Of a DNA stretch of 64,000 nucleotides, positions 9,043 through 17,097 are shown piece by piece (positions within the stretch are counted from its first letter, which is position 1; every line of letters starts with the position of its first letter). Position numbers and translations under genes: made by a program. Under the pieces are notes generated by a model. That model saw only the letters and a program-made list of their open reading frames with translations, did no database searches and was not told the origin of the DNA. The DNA comes from an uncultured Bacilli bacterium (GTDB taxonomy: Bacteria > Bacillota_I > Bacilli_A > RF39 > UBA660): positions 1 to 64,000 of the forward strand of contig CAKOWU010000002.1 in assembly GCA_934129885.1 (NCBI GenBank), given 5' to 3'.

Positions 9043-10422
9043 CTATAAAATTTCTTTATACTTATTTATAAGGCTCATGAATTCATTCTCTATACTTTTT
9101 AGGCTTTCTTCGGTGTTTGCTTCAAATCTTACAGTTAGATTTGGTCCTGTGTTACTAGCACGCACTAAGGCCCAGCCATAATCGAATTCCACTCTAACGC
9201 CATCTATTTGTTCGGATAGATAGTGTTTTTCTTCTACGTATTCTTTTATTTTATCTACTATTTTAAATTTATTATCTTCTCTTACGGCGACTTTGATTTC
9301 TTCGGTTGAATAATAGGTATTAATATTTTTAAGTAATTCACTGAATTTACATGTGTTATTAGAAAGTATTTCTATTATTCTAAGGCCGGCGTATATGCCG
9401 TCATCGAAACCTTGGTATTTATCTCTAAAGAAGAAGTGCCCAGAGTATTCACCGCCGAAGTCATATCCTTCTTGCATTTTTAGGTTTAAATATGAGTTGC
9501 CAGTACGATACATTTCGGTTTTTAAGCCTAGGTCTTTTAATCCATCTATAAGGGCTCTAGAACATTTTACGTCGAATACGGCTTTTTTAGTTTTTATGGT
9601 ATTAGATAAGTATCTATAAACTATAAGCATTAGAAGGTCGGCGGTTAGGTAGTTACCGTTTTCATCTACTACTCCCACCCTATCGGCGTCGCCATCAATA
9701 CCGATACCGAAGTCGGCGTTTACTTCTTTTACTTTTTTACCTAAATCTATCATGTTAGCCCGAACGGCGGGGTCTGCGATATGGTGCGGGAAGTTACCGT
9801 CACTTTCGCAATACAGGTATGTAACGTCTATGTCAAATAATTTAAATATATCTTTTACTATTGTGCTTCCTGTTCCGTTACCGCAGTCGATAACGACTTT
9901 TATTTTACGTTTTCCTAAGTTTACACTGTTTTTGATATTTTCTAGGTAAGCGATTTTTATATCTTTATTTATTATGTTACCACCTTCTTCGGTGATAAAT
10001 TCGGTTTTATATGTAAAGTTTTTGAAGTCTTCTATTAAAGGTCCATAGGCATTACCTATTTCACTAAATGATATTTTAAAGCCATTATATTCTTTAGGGT
10101 TATGGCTAGCGGTCACCATAATACCAGTACCTACGTTATAATGCTTTTTAGCAAAGTAGTACATTGGTGTTGTTACAAGTCCTAGATCTATTATGGTGAG
10201 GCCAGTACTTTTTAAGCCTTCTATTAGGGCATTTACTATTCTTTCTGATGTAAGTCTATTATCGTGCCCTATGACGACTTTGTTGTTACCATCTTTTTTT
10301 ATGTAGGTACCATAACTTTTACCTATTGTATAAACTACGTCATCTGTTAAGTCGGTATCTCCTACACCGCGAAGGTCGTATTCTCTAAATATATCTTTAT
10401 TTATTTCTTTTGTTATTTTCAT
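9043..10422 (-). CDS. Phosphomannomutase/phosphoglucomutase
   Basis: A 459-residue alpha-D-phosphohexomutase of the ManB/AlgC type, interconverting hexose 1- and 6-phosphates for sugar-nucleotide and cell-surface polymer synthesis. All family signatures are present: the phosphoserine loop TASHNP, the metal-binding loop DGDADR, the sugar-specificity loop GGEYSGH, and a C-terminal phosphate-binding domain with RASNTGPNLTVRFE. Length is normal. The GEYSGH loop is typical of enzymes that accept mannose or glucose phosphates rather than glucosamine phosphate. ATG 10422 has GGTGA upstream. It is divergent from the unknown gene at 10532. Confidence 0.93.
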   Translation of the reverse strand: MKITKEINKDIFREYDLRGVGDTDLTDDVVYTIGKSYGTYIKKDGNNKVVIGHDNRLTSERIVNALIEGLKSTGLTIIDLGLVTTPMYYFAKKHYNVGTGIMVTASHNPKEYNGFKISFSEIGNAYGPLIEDFKNFTYKTEFITEEGGNIINKDIKIAYLENIKNSVNLGKRKIKVVIDCGNGTGSTIVKDIFKLFDIDVTYLYCESDGNFPHHIADPAVRANMIDLGKKVKEVNADFGIGIDGDADRVGVVDENGNYLTADLLMLIVYRYLSNTIKTKKAVFDVKCSRALIDGLKDLGLKTEMYRTGNSYLNLKMQEGYDFGGEYSGHFFFRDKYQGFDDGIYAGLRIIEILSNNTCKFSELLKNINTYYSTEEIKVAVREDNKFKIVDKIKEYVEEKHYLSEQIDGVRVEFDYGWALVRASNTGPNLTVRFEANTEESLKSIENEFMSLINKYKEIL

Positions 10423-10531
10423 ATATTCACCATCCTAGTATAATTATACATTTTTTTTTATAATTTGACAATTTTTTCATTTTTATATATTATATCTAGA
10501 CGTTATTTATTTTTTTAGAAGGAGTGATACT

Positions 10532-11371
10532 ATGGATAACGATAATATTAATCCTGATATAATGGAGACTATGGAGAGGTTTACAAAGTTATTTGACGGG
10601 GCTGTTACGTTTAAGTTGAATTCTAATGATATTTCATACATTAAAGTTGATAATAGGACTTTCTACGCTAAAGAGGTGGAGAAAGATAGTACGGATGCTT
10701 TTAATTCTCTTATGAATATATATAAGGCAAGAGAGATTGTAAGAGGCTGCAAGGACGTTAGAAAGTTAGATAAGGATACTTATAATTTTGTTATTAAATA
10801 TCATCCTTTTTGGATTGCGACTAGAAGGATGAATGGTTTTTCTAAAATGGAAAATGATGAGGTTGGGGTTATATCTGATGAGATTTTAAAGACGCCATCA
10901 GAATGGATGAGTGATTTATATGGGGTTATTGGTCTTAAGATGAAGTCTACTATTAAAAATATGAAGTCTAAAACACTTATGACAGAGAATGTTTTTACTT
11001 CTACGGTTGATGAAAGTATATTTGAGTCTGAAAATTTTTATGAAAACTATGTACATCCTGATTATTTTGCGTATGTTATGGTGGTTGCTGTAAAAAATCA
11101 AATTGATGAGTATAATAGAAAAGCTGGAAGAGGCAGGAAGATTAAGTTTATTTCTTACAAACTTGATGAGAACAGGTTCCCTATTGTAGAGATTACTGGC
11201 AGAAATAAGGCTGTTTATTCTTATGACTTTAGAAATCCAGAGAAAAGAGAAGAATGTATGGAATGGCTTCGTGATACTGTAGGTAAGGCTTCTTTTGGTA
11301 GGTATGTTGACAGGAATGTGGTTTCATCTGGTAATGCACATGTAAAGAAATTAGGTAGTAAGTCAAAATAA
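10532..11371 (+). CDS. Unknown conserved-looking cytoplasmic protein
   Basis: A 279-residue protein I cannot assign. It has no signal peptide or membrane segment. Visible features are an acidic N-terminus, a patch of aromatic and charged residues around 90-105, a helical middle, and a basic C-terminal third with RKAGRGRKIKF, then ITGRNKAVYSYDFRNPEKREE. The basic stretch could contact nucleic acid, but nothing proves it. The start is well supported by AGAAGGAGTG 6 bp upstream of the ATG. It has its own promoter region (10423-10531), is read away from the mutase gene, and ends at a terminator. Confidence 0.85.
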   Translation: MDNDNINPDIMETMERFTKLFDGAVTFKLNSNDISYIKVDNRTFYAKEVEKDSTDAFNSLMNIYKAREIVRGCKDVRKLDKDTYNFVIKYHPFWIATRRMNGFSKMENDEVGVISDEILKTPSEWMSDLYGVIGLKMKSTIKNMKSKTLMTENVFTSTVDESIFESENFYENYVHPDYFAYVMVVAVKNQIDEYNRKAGRGRKIKFISYKLDENRFPIVEITGRNKAVYSYDFRNPEKREECMEWLRDTVGKASFGRYVDRNVVSSGNAHVKKLGSKSK

Positions 11372-11475
11372 AAAGTAATGGGTTGAGCTGATCCACTGCT
11401 TTTTTGTTACTACACCGCTAGATGGGATGAATTTAGTTATTTAGGTTTATGCCGTCTATACAGTTATTATAAATC
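11367..11475. repeat. Left imperfect direct repeat of the small-gene island
   Basis: This ~109-bp block matches 13091-13195: a terminator-like hairpin, a short variable stretch, then a nearly identical tail (TTTAGTTATTTAGGTTTAT and about 25 more bases) that on the minus strand encodes the last residues of a Fic-type fragment, ending at 11433. The two copies enclose four small minus-strand genes. Bases 11476-11555 otherwise hold no recognised feature. Confidence 0.8.
11373..11406 (+). terminator. Terminator after the 10532 gene
   Basis: AGTAATGG and CCACTGCT pair with one mismatch and one G-T pair, followed by six T. A near copy occurs at 13094-13128 as part of the direct repeat. Confidence 0.65.
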
Positions 11476-11555
11476 ATTATTTTATTTGCAATACTCTATA
11501 GAAAATCATCCTAATTTATACTTTCTTTAAAAGTTTATAGGACGATTAATTTTTA

Positions 11556-12122
11556 CTAGTTATTAGTTTTTAATCTTAAAGTTTTTACAAATCCATTTGT
11601 TAATGCAGGTTTTGCGAATTGTTCTTCTAATGTTAAGACACTATTTTTATATCTGTTATATGCAGCCTCATAGTTTCCTTGTTCAATTGCCTCGGTACAA
11701 TAATCAACTATGTTCTCATAAATATAAGCATAAATAATATCTGAATTTTCTTCATTGTTGATACTCTCAACAATAGCGGGCGCTACTGAATAGTAATGTT
11801 CTATATCTTCTTTTGAAACAAAATTATCTCTAAACCACCTTAATACTGTTAATTCATAACAGTTATCATCAAAATTTTCTTGAAGATATTTCATACAGGC
11901 TGTTGTTAAATAACAGCCACCAGAACTTGAGCTTTTTTTCCCATTTATTTTTGTTACAGCCCTGTATGTTTTTTGGTCTGTATCTACACTAATATGAACT
12001 GAATCATGTGGCCCCTTTTTTGGATCCCTAGAATAAAAATCTATTTTTGCGCCACTTTTTCCACTATCTTTTTTATTTCCATATTCGGTTACTCTTATTA
12101 CTTTATCATTTTCACTGCTCAT
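11556..12122 (-). CDS. Unknown protein with a CFI-box-like C-terminal domain
   Basis: A 188-residue soluble protein. Residues 1-62 are a beta-rich, charged N-terminus. A Ser/Gly linker then leads to GGCYLTTACMKYL...DDCYELT-type sequence and VLRWFRDNFV, a Cys-Thr-Thr-Ala plus FRDN pattern that I recognise from proteins annotated as CFI-box-CTERM; the function of that domain is not known to me. The rest is helical. ATG 12122 has GGGAG upstream. The gene overlaps the preceding 123-residue gene by 11 bp, implying translational coupling. It is the last gene of the repeat-bounded island. Confidence 0.75.
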   Translation of the reverse strand: MSSENDKVIRVTEYGNKKDSGKSGAKIDFYSRDPKKGPHDSVHISVDTDQKTYRAVTKINGKKSSSSGGCYLTTACMKYLQENFDDNCYELTVLRWFRDNFVSKEDIEHYYSVAPAIVESINNEENSDIIYAYIYENIVDYCTEAIEQGNYEAAYNRYKNSVLTLEEQFAKPALTNGFVKTLRLKTNN

Positions 12123-12483
12123 TTTTTAACTCCCTTTCAATTTGTATTTTTCTTAAATTCATTAATTCATACATCCAGATGACAATTTCATCTGATAATT
12201 CATTTTCAAATCCTAGGTTGACATCAAATAAAAACTTATCTTTTAATATATCTAACCTATTATATACATTAAGTAGTTCATTAAAATTTATAAATGATAG
12301 GTTTTGAACACTTTGAAATTTTGCACCCCATTTTGTTATGATATTTAATAAGTTATGTATTTCTTCATGTGAACTTTCATAAGATTTTAATTCACTCATA
12401 ATTGCGAGTGGCCCAATTAATCTAGAAAAGGCTATATCAATTTGCCCTCTAATATCCGAATCTTTTAATTCATTTTCGTTCAT
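12112..12483 (-). CDS. Unknown 123-residue helical protein
   Basis: No family recognised. The sequence is acidic and almost entirely helical, with a conserved-looking WGAKFQSVQNLSF segment in the middle and a VIWMYELMNLRKIQIE helix near the end. There is no signal peptide. ATG 12483 has GGAG 9 bp upstream. Its last 11 bp overlap the start of the CFI-box-like gene, so the two products are probably made together and may interact. Confidence 0.75.
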   Translation of the reverse strand: MNENELKDSDIRGQIDIAFSRLIGPLAIMSELKSYESSHEEIHNLLNIITKWGAKFQSVQNLSFINFNELLNVYNRLDILKDKFLFDVNLGFENELSDEIVIWMYELMNLRKIQIERELKNEQ

Positions 12484-12586
12484 TAGTAAATCTCCTTTCT
12501 TATTTTATATTATAAACGGTTTTCTAAACAAATCAATATTTTTACTCATTGTTTTTTTGTAAAAAATGTATCATCTATAGATAACG

Positions 12587-12661
12587 TTAATTATCATATC
12601 TATCAACATCGTAACTAGCATAACCCCACTCTCTACTACCTCCGCCTTTTCTATCTGACAT
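12587..12661 (-). CDS. Possible 24-residue glycine-rich microprotein
   Basis: A 25-codon frame reading MSDRKGGGSREWGYASYDVD plus four more residues, with GGAG 9 bp upstream of its ATG. Its first 11 bp overlap the end of the upstream 99-residue gene, the same overlap length as between the next two genes of the island. That spacing and the ribosome site argue for real translation. I know no homologue. Too short to be sure. Confidence 0.5.
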   Translation of the reverse strand: MSDRKGGGSREWGYASYDVDRYDN

Positions 12662-12950
12662 TAAATTCATCTCCTTTATCATTAATATAATTATATTCGA
12701 CATCTCCATCTTCGTATATTGTAAATTTTTCTTCGCCAATCTGTTCAATAGTTAATAATAAACTATTAACAATATCCTCTTTGTTACTATCACTTTTCTC
12801 ATATAATGAACGGTATTCTTTCAATTTATTATTGAAATTATCAAATAATCTTTTATTTTCGTGTGTATCATCATAATAAGATTCTAATGCTAAAGAACCC
12901 TTAAAAATAAATTTGTCACGGTTATTTTTGTTAATAAAATTTTTATTCAT
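12651..12950 (-). CDS. Unknown 99-residue protein, first gene of the island
   Basis: No family recognised. It is hydrophilic and helical, with a Lys/Asn-rich start and a C-terminal beta-like EEKFTIYEDGDVEYNYIN segment. ATG 12950 was chosen; AAGGAG lies 13 bp upstream. The alternative TTG at 12962 is too close to that site. The gene is followed, with an 11-bp overlap, by the 24-residue frame. About 140 bp of AT-rich sequence upstream (12951-13090) must hold the promoter. Confidence 0.7.
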   Translation of the reverse strand: MNKNFINKNNRDKFIFKGSLALESYYDDTHENKRLFDNFNNKLKEYRSLYEKSDSNKEDIVNSLLLTIEQIGEEKFTIYEDGDVEYNYINDKGDEFNVR

Positions 12951-13090
12951 AGTTTTATACAAACTCCTTTCTTCTCGTTCAGTTTATACTTTTTAATAAA
13001 AGAAGTCAATATGTATGTTAATCGTTAATCGTGATATGTTATTAACTTATGATAATGCTAGTATACTGAGGTAATCAAATTGATAAATAT

Positions 13091-13195
13091 AATAAAAAGT
13101 AATGGCTTTGTTCCACTACTTTTTTTGTTGCCACAACGACATCAAGATAGATTTAGTTATTTAGGTTTATACCGTCTATACAGTTATTATAAATC
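13091..13195. repeat. Right imperfect direct repeat of the small-gene island
   Basis: This is the partner of 11367-11475. It contains a terminator-like hairpin (13094-13128) and the same Fic-tail coding end. Here the coding remnant continues upstream to 13296, so this copy looks like the older, native position, and the left copy carries only its last ~14 codons. Confidence 0.75.
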
Positions 13196-13296
13196 CACTC
13201 TTTTAACTCTTGCATGTCCCTGCTTTCATAATATTTGATAAGTTTTTCATAAAATGTTTCTCGGTCTTCTAGGGTGATATTAATTATTACTTTCAT
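13153..13296 (-). pseudogene. Fic-family C-terminal fragment
   Basis: A 47-residue frame (MKVIINITLEDRETFYEKLI, then YYESRDMQELKEWI) matches the end of Fic domain proteins, where a short strand is followed by an (E)DR..YY..L..YD...D...L segment. The catalytic HPFxxGNGR loop is absent and a stop lies directly upstream with no ribosome site, so this is debris. Another Fic remnant, an N-terminal part, lies at 58926-59249. Fic proteins modify target proteins with AMP and often belong to toxin-antitoxin pairs. Confidence 0.6.
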
Positions 13297-13332
13297 TATA
13301 TACCATTATTTTTTTGTACTAAGTTACTATAA

Positions 13333-13497
13333 TATTCTGTTTTGCCTGTTTGTACGTCGGCTTCTTCTGGCATTGGTCAAAGTGGCAAGTTATTAGAAAA
13401 TGAAGCCGGAAATGGTAACTGGTTTAGTGTAAAAAAAGTTTCAGGAAGTACATCTGATAAAGATATTAAGGCCTTTACTGATGGGATAAATAGATAA
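13333..13497 (+). pseudogene. Orphan C-terminal coding fragment
   Basis: A 54-codon open stretch without a start codon. Its composition is protein-like (Gly, Ser, Asn, Lys; segment GKLLENEAGNGNWFSVKKVS) and it ends FTDGINR before TAA. I do not recognise the parent gene. It lies between the Fic fragment and the amidase gene, in a region of debris. Confidence 0.35.
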
Positions 13498-13537
13498 TAT
13501 GAATAAAAGTGGGCTTTGGTGGCACACTTTTACAATG

Positions 13538-14728
13538 CTATATTTTAAGCACCTGACCGATACGTAATGTATTACTGGTTAGATTATTTAAAGATTTTAA
13601 TGCATCTACTGTTGTATTATTTTTATTTGCGATACTCCACAAAGAGTCTCCGGCTTTGACGATATATGTTTTTGTAGTTGTAGTAGTGCTTGGTAGTTTT
13701 AATATCTGACCAATACTAAGGGTATTACTGGTTAAGTTGTTTAAACTTTTAAGTTCATTTACTGTGGTGTTATATCTATTGGCGATACTCCATAAAGAGT
13801 CTCCTGATTTCACAGTATAAGTATTAGTAGTAGTCGTAGTGCTAGTCCTCGGTAATTTTAAAACCTGCCCGATACTAAGTGTATTACTGGTTAAGTTGTT
13901 TAAACTTTTAAGTTCATTTACTGTGGTGTTATATCTATTGGCGATACTCCATAAAGAGTCTCCCGATTTCACGGTATAAGTATTAGATATTGCGGTAGAA
14001 GTACTTGGTAGTTTTAATACCTGCCCGATACTAAGCGTATTACTGGTTAAATTATTTAATCTTTTTAATTCGGCGACAGTTGTTCCATATTGTGCTGCGA
14101 TTCTATATAAAGAGTCTCCTTTTTTAACTACATAAGTCTCTTCTCCAGTAGATGGAGTAATTGTAGTACCTGTTTTGGTTGCTATTACGGCGTCTACTAC
14201 GGCATCTACATATTTTCTATAATTATTTTGTATACGTGCTAAATCATCAACATTATCAATAAAACCATATTCTACTATAACAGGCTCAGTAACTCCAGTA
14301 TTACGATGGATAAAATAGTAGTCTTTTGATGTATCACTAGGAAGTCTTCTTTGATAAATTTTTCTAACATTTTGACCTGCGTTTTCTAAAGCAGTTAATA
14401 TATTGTTCGCAAGTGTGCTATTGTTCCTTAAGGCATATATTACTTCAGCTCCTTCAGCTGTTCCGCTTCCAGAGTTAATATGGTTCGATATAACAACAAC
14501 ATTTGATTTATTGCCGTAAGCGTTTAAAATACGATTTACTCTTTCAGTTGGTGTTATTGTTTCGTCGGTACTTCTAATCAAGGTTACGTCTACACCTCTA
14601 TTTTTAAATTGTTCATACATATATTGGGCTATTTGTAAGGTTAAATCTTTTTCATTCACACCACTACCTGTCGCACCACCATCTGTCCCACCATGTCCAG
14701 CATCGATTACGACTTGTAAATTATTCAT
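13538..14728 (-). CDS. N-acetylmuramoyl-L-alanine amidase with four LysM domains
   Basis: A 396-residue wall hydrolase. Residues 1-185 form an Amidase_3 domain with the zinc-site motifs VIDAGHGGTDGG, a Glu before LTLQIA, SNHIN, and the catalytic-Glu strand VIVEYGFIDN. Four LysM repeats follow from about residue 194, each starting (Y)VVKKGDSL or YTVKSGDSL and ending IGQVLKLP. Repeats 2 and 3 are almost identical in DNA, so recent duplication is likely. It cuts the bond between MurNAc and the stem peptide. No signal peptide is visible, which fits mother-cell lysis or spore enzymes of the CwlC/CwlV type, or release by another route. AGGAGGAG precedes the ATG at 14728. Confidence 0.92.
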   Translation of the reverse strand: MNNLQVVIDAGHGGTDGGATGSGVNEKDLTLQIAQYMYEQFKNRGVDVTLIRSTDETITPTERVNRILNAYGNKSNVVVISNHINSGSGTAEGAEVIYALRNNSTLANNILTALENAGQNVRKIYQRRLPSDTSKDYYFIHRNTGVTEPVIVEYGFIDNVDDLARIQNNYRKYVDAVVDAVIATKTGTTITPSTGEETYVVKKGDSLYRIAAQYGTTVAELKRLNNLTSNTLSIGQVLKLPSTSTAISNTYTVKSGDSLWSIANRYNTTVNELKSLNNLTSNTLSIGQVLKLPRTSTTTTTNTYTVKSGDSLWSIANRYNTTVNELKSLNNLTSNTLSIGQILKLPSTTTTTKTYIVKAGDSLWSIANKNNTTVDALKSLNNLTSNTLRIGQVLKI

Positions 14729-14881
14729 ATAGTATCTCCTCCTAGAGTAATATATGTTATTTACTGATTATTTGTTATAGATAAAATGTGTTTTATAGAA
14801 GGATTTATAGTCTTGCATTGTTAGATTTTGCTTTGACAATTAAATTTCAAATAAATATTAGAACTTACATACTTTTATATA

Positions 14882-14910
14882 ATACAAAATTTATTATATT
14901 TTTGTGTAGT
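14882..14910 (+). repeat. 29-bp dispersed repeat, copy 1
   Basis: The pattern ATAxAAAxTT...ATATTTTxGTGTAGT, ungapped, also occurs at 20668-20696 (reverse) and 57329-57357. The other two copies lie just downstream of Rpn remnants; this copy lies before the superoxide dismutase gene. The rest of 14729-14975 holds no recognised feature. Confidence 0.6.
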
Positions 14911-14975
14911 TTTAAAAAGCATTTATGAAAAGATATATTTTTACTTGGTGCGACATAAAATGCTATGGTGATAAA

Positions 14976-15587
14976 ATGTATAAGTTAGAAAAGTTAAATT
15001 ATTTATTTCAAGATTTGGAGCCATTTATTGATACTAAGACGGTGGCGGTGCATTATTACAAACATGCGAAGCGGTATTTGGATAATTTAAATGGTTTGCT
15101 TGCTAAAAATGGGTATGATTATAAGTATACGGAAGAAGAACTTTTATTTCACATTAATGAATTTAATGAGGATGACCGAGAGAATATTTTGTTTAATTTA
15201 GGGGGCGTGTTAAATCATAATCTTTATTTTAAATGTTTGGGTAAAAATGAGGTAAAGCCTTTGGGTAGGCTATTAGATGCTATTAATAATAAGTATGGCA
15301 GTTATGAAAATCTACTTGATAAGATTAATGAAAAAGCTTTATCTTTAAAGGGGTCTGGGTATACTTCTTTGGTGTGTGACGATGCGGGTGAACTTAATAT
15401 TGTTAATACTTTTAATCAGGAATCCCCTATTTTATATGGCTACACTCCCCTTTTTACGACTGATTTATGGGAACATGCTTATTATTTGAATTATCAAAAT
15501 GATAAGGCTAATTATTTAAGCAATATAAGGAACATTTTGGATTTTACGTATGCGGTAGAGGTTTATGAGAATATAAAAAGACCGTGA
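14976..15587 (+). CDS. sodA: Fe/Mn superoxide dismutase
   Basis: A 203-residue enzyme that converts superoxide to oxygen and hydrogen peroxide. The four metal ligands of the family can be placed: His in VAVHYYKH, His in GGVLNHNLYF, and Asp and His in DLWEHAYYL. The second-shell segment FNQESP matches the Mn-type ANQDSP. Departures from the usual form are GGV for GGH and Tyr in the HHxKHH motif, so activity or metal choice may differ. ATG 14976 was chosen because GGTGAT precedes it; the in-frame ATG at 14925 adds 17 residues foreign to the family. TGA stop. Confidence 0.85.
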   Translation: MYKLEKLNYLFQDLEPFIDTKTVAVHYYKHAKRYLDNLNGLLAKNGYDYKYTEEELLFHINEFNEDDRENILFNLGGVLNHNLYFKCLGKNEVKPLGRLLDAINNKYGSYENLLDKINEKALSLKGSGYTSLVCDDAGELNIVNTFNQESPILYGYTPLFTTDLWEHAYYLNYQNDKANYLSNIRNILDFTYAVEVYENIKRP

Positions 15588-15590
15588 GGT

Positions 15591-16763
15591 CTATTTTAAT
15601 GGTTCTATTTTTATTTTTTTATTTTTAGTTTCTACGCATACTCTTTGCACAATAGCAAGTGATACAAGAAGTGAAATGGCAAAACTACCTCCATAACTAA
15701 AGAAAGGCAATGGTACTCCGGTAAGTGGTATTAGGCCAAACATTCCGCCTAGGTTTATAAAGATGTGGGCAAAGATGTAGGTGGCGATACCGAGGCACAT
15801 GTATCTTCCTCTTAAGGTTGAGGCACGGGAAGCTATTAAAAGGATACGCCACAGTAATATGATATAGCCTAAAAATATTAGAATAGTTCTATATACACCG
15901 TATTCTTCGGCGATGATGGCAAAAGCTGAGTCTGTGTGTGGTTCGGGGATGTATGAGTATTTTTGTTTACTTTTACCAATACCAAGGCCTAGAAGGCCAC
16001 CATCGTTTATGGCAATATAAGAGTTACATACTTGATATCCACCAGTTTCGTATTTACCACACGGGTCAAACCAAGATGAGAATCTTGATTTTCTAGCGTC
16101 ATTTAGTATATTACCATCTACGAACATATAAACGGCGAAGGCCGCAAGACCAGTAAGGATAATGATTAGGCTATATTTTAGTTTTTCTTGTTTTAAGATG
16201 GGGCTAGCGATGAGCATAACCGTTATTATAGAAAGCATGATAAGCAAGGTACCTAAGTCTTTTTGCAAAAAAACGATGGCTGGAATGGTGAGTGCTACTA
16301 ACAAAATTTTGATAATCATATCGTAGTGTTTTATGTTTAGTGTTCTAAGTTTTCGGTAATATTTTTCGAAGAGAATGGCTAAAAAAGCGATGATGACGGG
16401 TTTTGAAAGTTCACTAGGCTGGAGTTTTACGAAGCCTAGGTCTATCCAGTTATTAGAACCGGCTAGTTCGTCGGAACGCCATGCGATTATGTTAAGGATA
16501 ACCATGATGATGAAAAGTAATGGGACGATGGATTTATATCTCTTGGTATTGGCTTTTAGGACAATTATTGATAAAATAACGCCTATTATGATAAAGGTTA
16601 GTTGTTTAAAGAAATAGTAATATATTGATACGTCGTAATTTACTACGGCCGCTCTCGAAGATGCGGTAACGATGGTTAGAAGTCCAAAGACAAAACCCAC
16701 TATGGTAATTAACAACAGTGGTTTATCTAAATCTCTAATTATTTGTTTTAAAGACTTATTCAT
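15591..16763 (-). CDS. rodA: SEDS peptidoglycan glycosyltransferase, RodA-type
   Basis: A 390-residue protein with about ten membrane helices of the SEDS family, which polymerises lipid II glycan strands with a class B PBP partner. Signatures: QPSELSKP (the conserved Glu-Ser loop), the GIGKSKQKYSYIPEPHTD extracellular loop with its catalytic-type Asp region, and PLTGVPLPFFSYGGS near the end. I call it RodA rather than FtsW because the window's other SEDS gene sits beside mraY and the class B PBP; the two share their motifs, so roles could be swapped. Stands alone on the minus strand, convergent with sodA (3 bp between the stops). Confidence 0.85.
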   Translation of the reverse strand: MNKSLKQIIRDLDKPLLLITIVGFVFGLLTIVTASSRAAVVNYDVSIYYYFFKQLTFIIIGVILSIIVLKANTKRYKSIVPLLFIIMVILNIIAWRSDELAGSNNWIDLGFVKLQPSELSKPVIIAFLAILFEKYYRKLRTLNIKHYDMIIKILLVALTIPAIVFLQKDLGTLLIMLSIITVMLIASPILKQEKLKYSLIIILTGLAAFAVYMFVDGNILNDARKSRFSSWFDPCGKYETGGYQVCNSYIAINDGGLLGLGIGKSKQKYSYIPEPHTDSAFAIIAEEYGVYRTILIFLGYIILLWRILLIASRASTLRGRYMCLGIATYIFAHIFINLGGMFGLIPLTGVPLPFFSYGGSFAISLLVSLAIVQRVCVETKNKKIKIEPLK

Positions 16764-16898
16764 ATTCTGACTCCTATCATATAATTATGATAACACATTT
16801 GTATTATTTTTGAAATACGATTTATAAAAATAGGTATTTAAAATAGCCAAGATGTGTTAATATACGTACAATATATTGAATAGATTGGAGGCAAGATT

Positions 16899-17057
16899 AT
16901 GTATTACTACGGAGGTTACCAAGGTTATGGATGTCAACCAAGCGGCGGATATCCAAATGGTGGATATGGCACAGGTTATGGTGCGGCGATTATATTAGTG
17001 TTATTTATTTTATTAGTTATTATCATAGGTGCTAGAGCATTTGGCGGCACTAATTAA
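16899..17057 (+). CDS. YjcZ-like glycine-rich sporulation microprotein
   Basis: A 52-residue protein. A Gly/Tyr-rich N-terminus (MYYYGGYQGYG...GYGTGYG) is followed by one hydrophobic helix (AAIILVLFILLVIIIGARAF). This matches the YjcZ family of short spore-lineage membrane proteins, with the family's xxLVLFILLVIIG core. GGAGG lies 8 bp upstream of the ATG, and a strong terminator follows directly, so it is a monocistronic gene. It may sit in a forespore or coat membrane; the function is unknown. Confidence 0.85.
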   Translation: MYYYGGYQGYGCQPSGGYPNGGYGTGYGAAIILVLFILLVIIIGARAFGGTN

Positions 17058-17059
17058 GG

Positions 17060-17097
17060 AAGACCTAAGTGAGATTAAAAGCCACTTAGGTCTTTAC
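17060..17097 (+). terminator. Strong terminator after the YjcZ-like gene
   Basis: A perfect 12-bp stem AAGACCTAAGTG / CACTTAGGTCTT with an 11-nt loop, followed by a short T tract. Confidence 0.85.
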
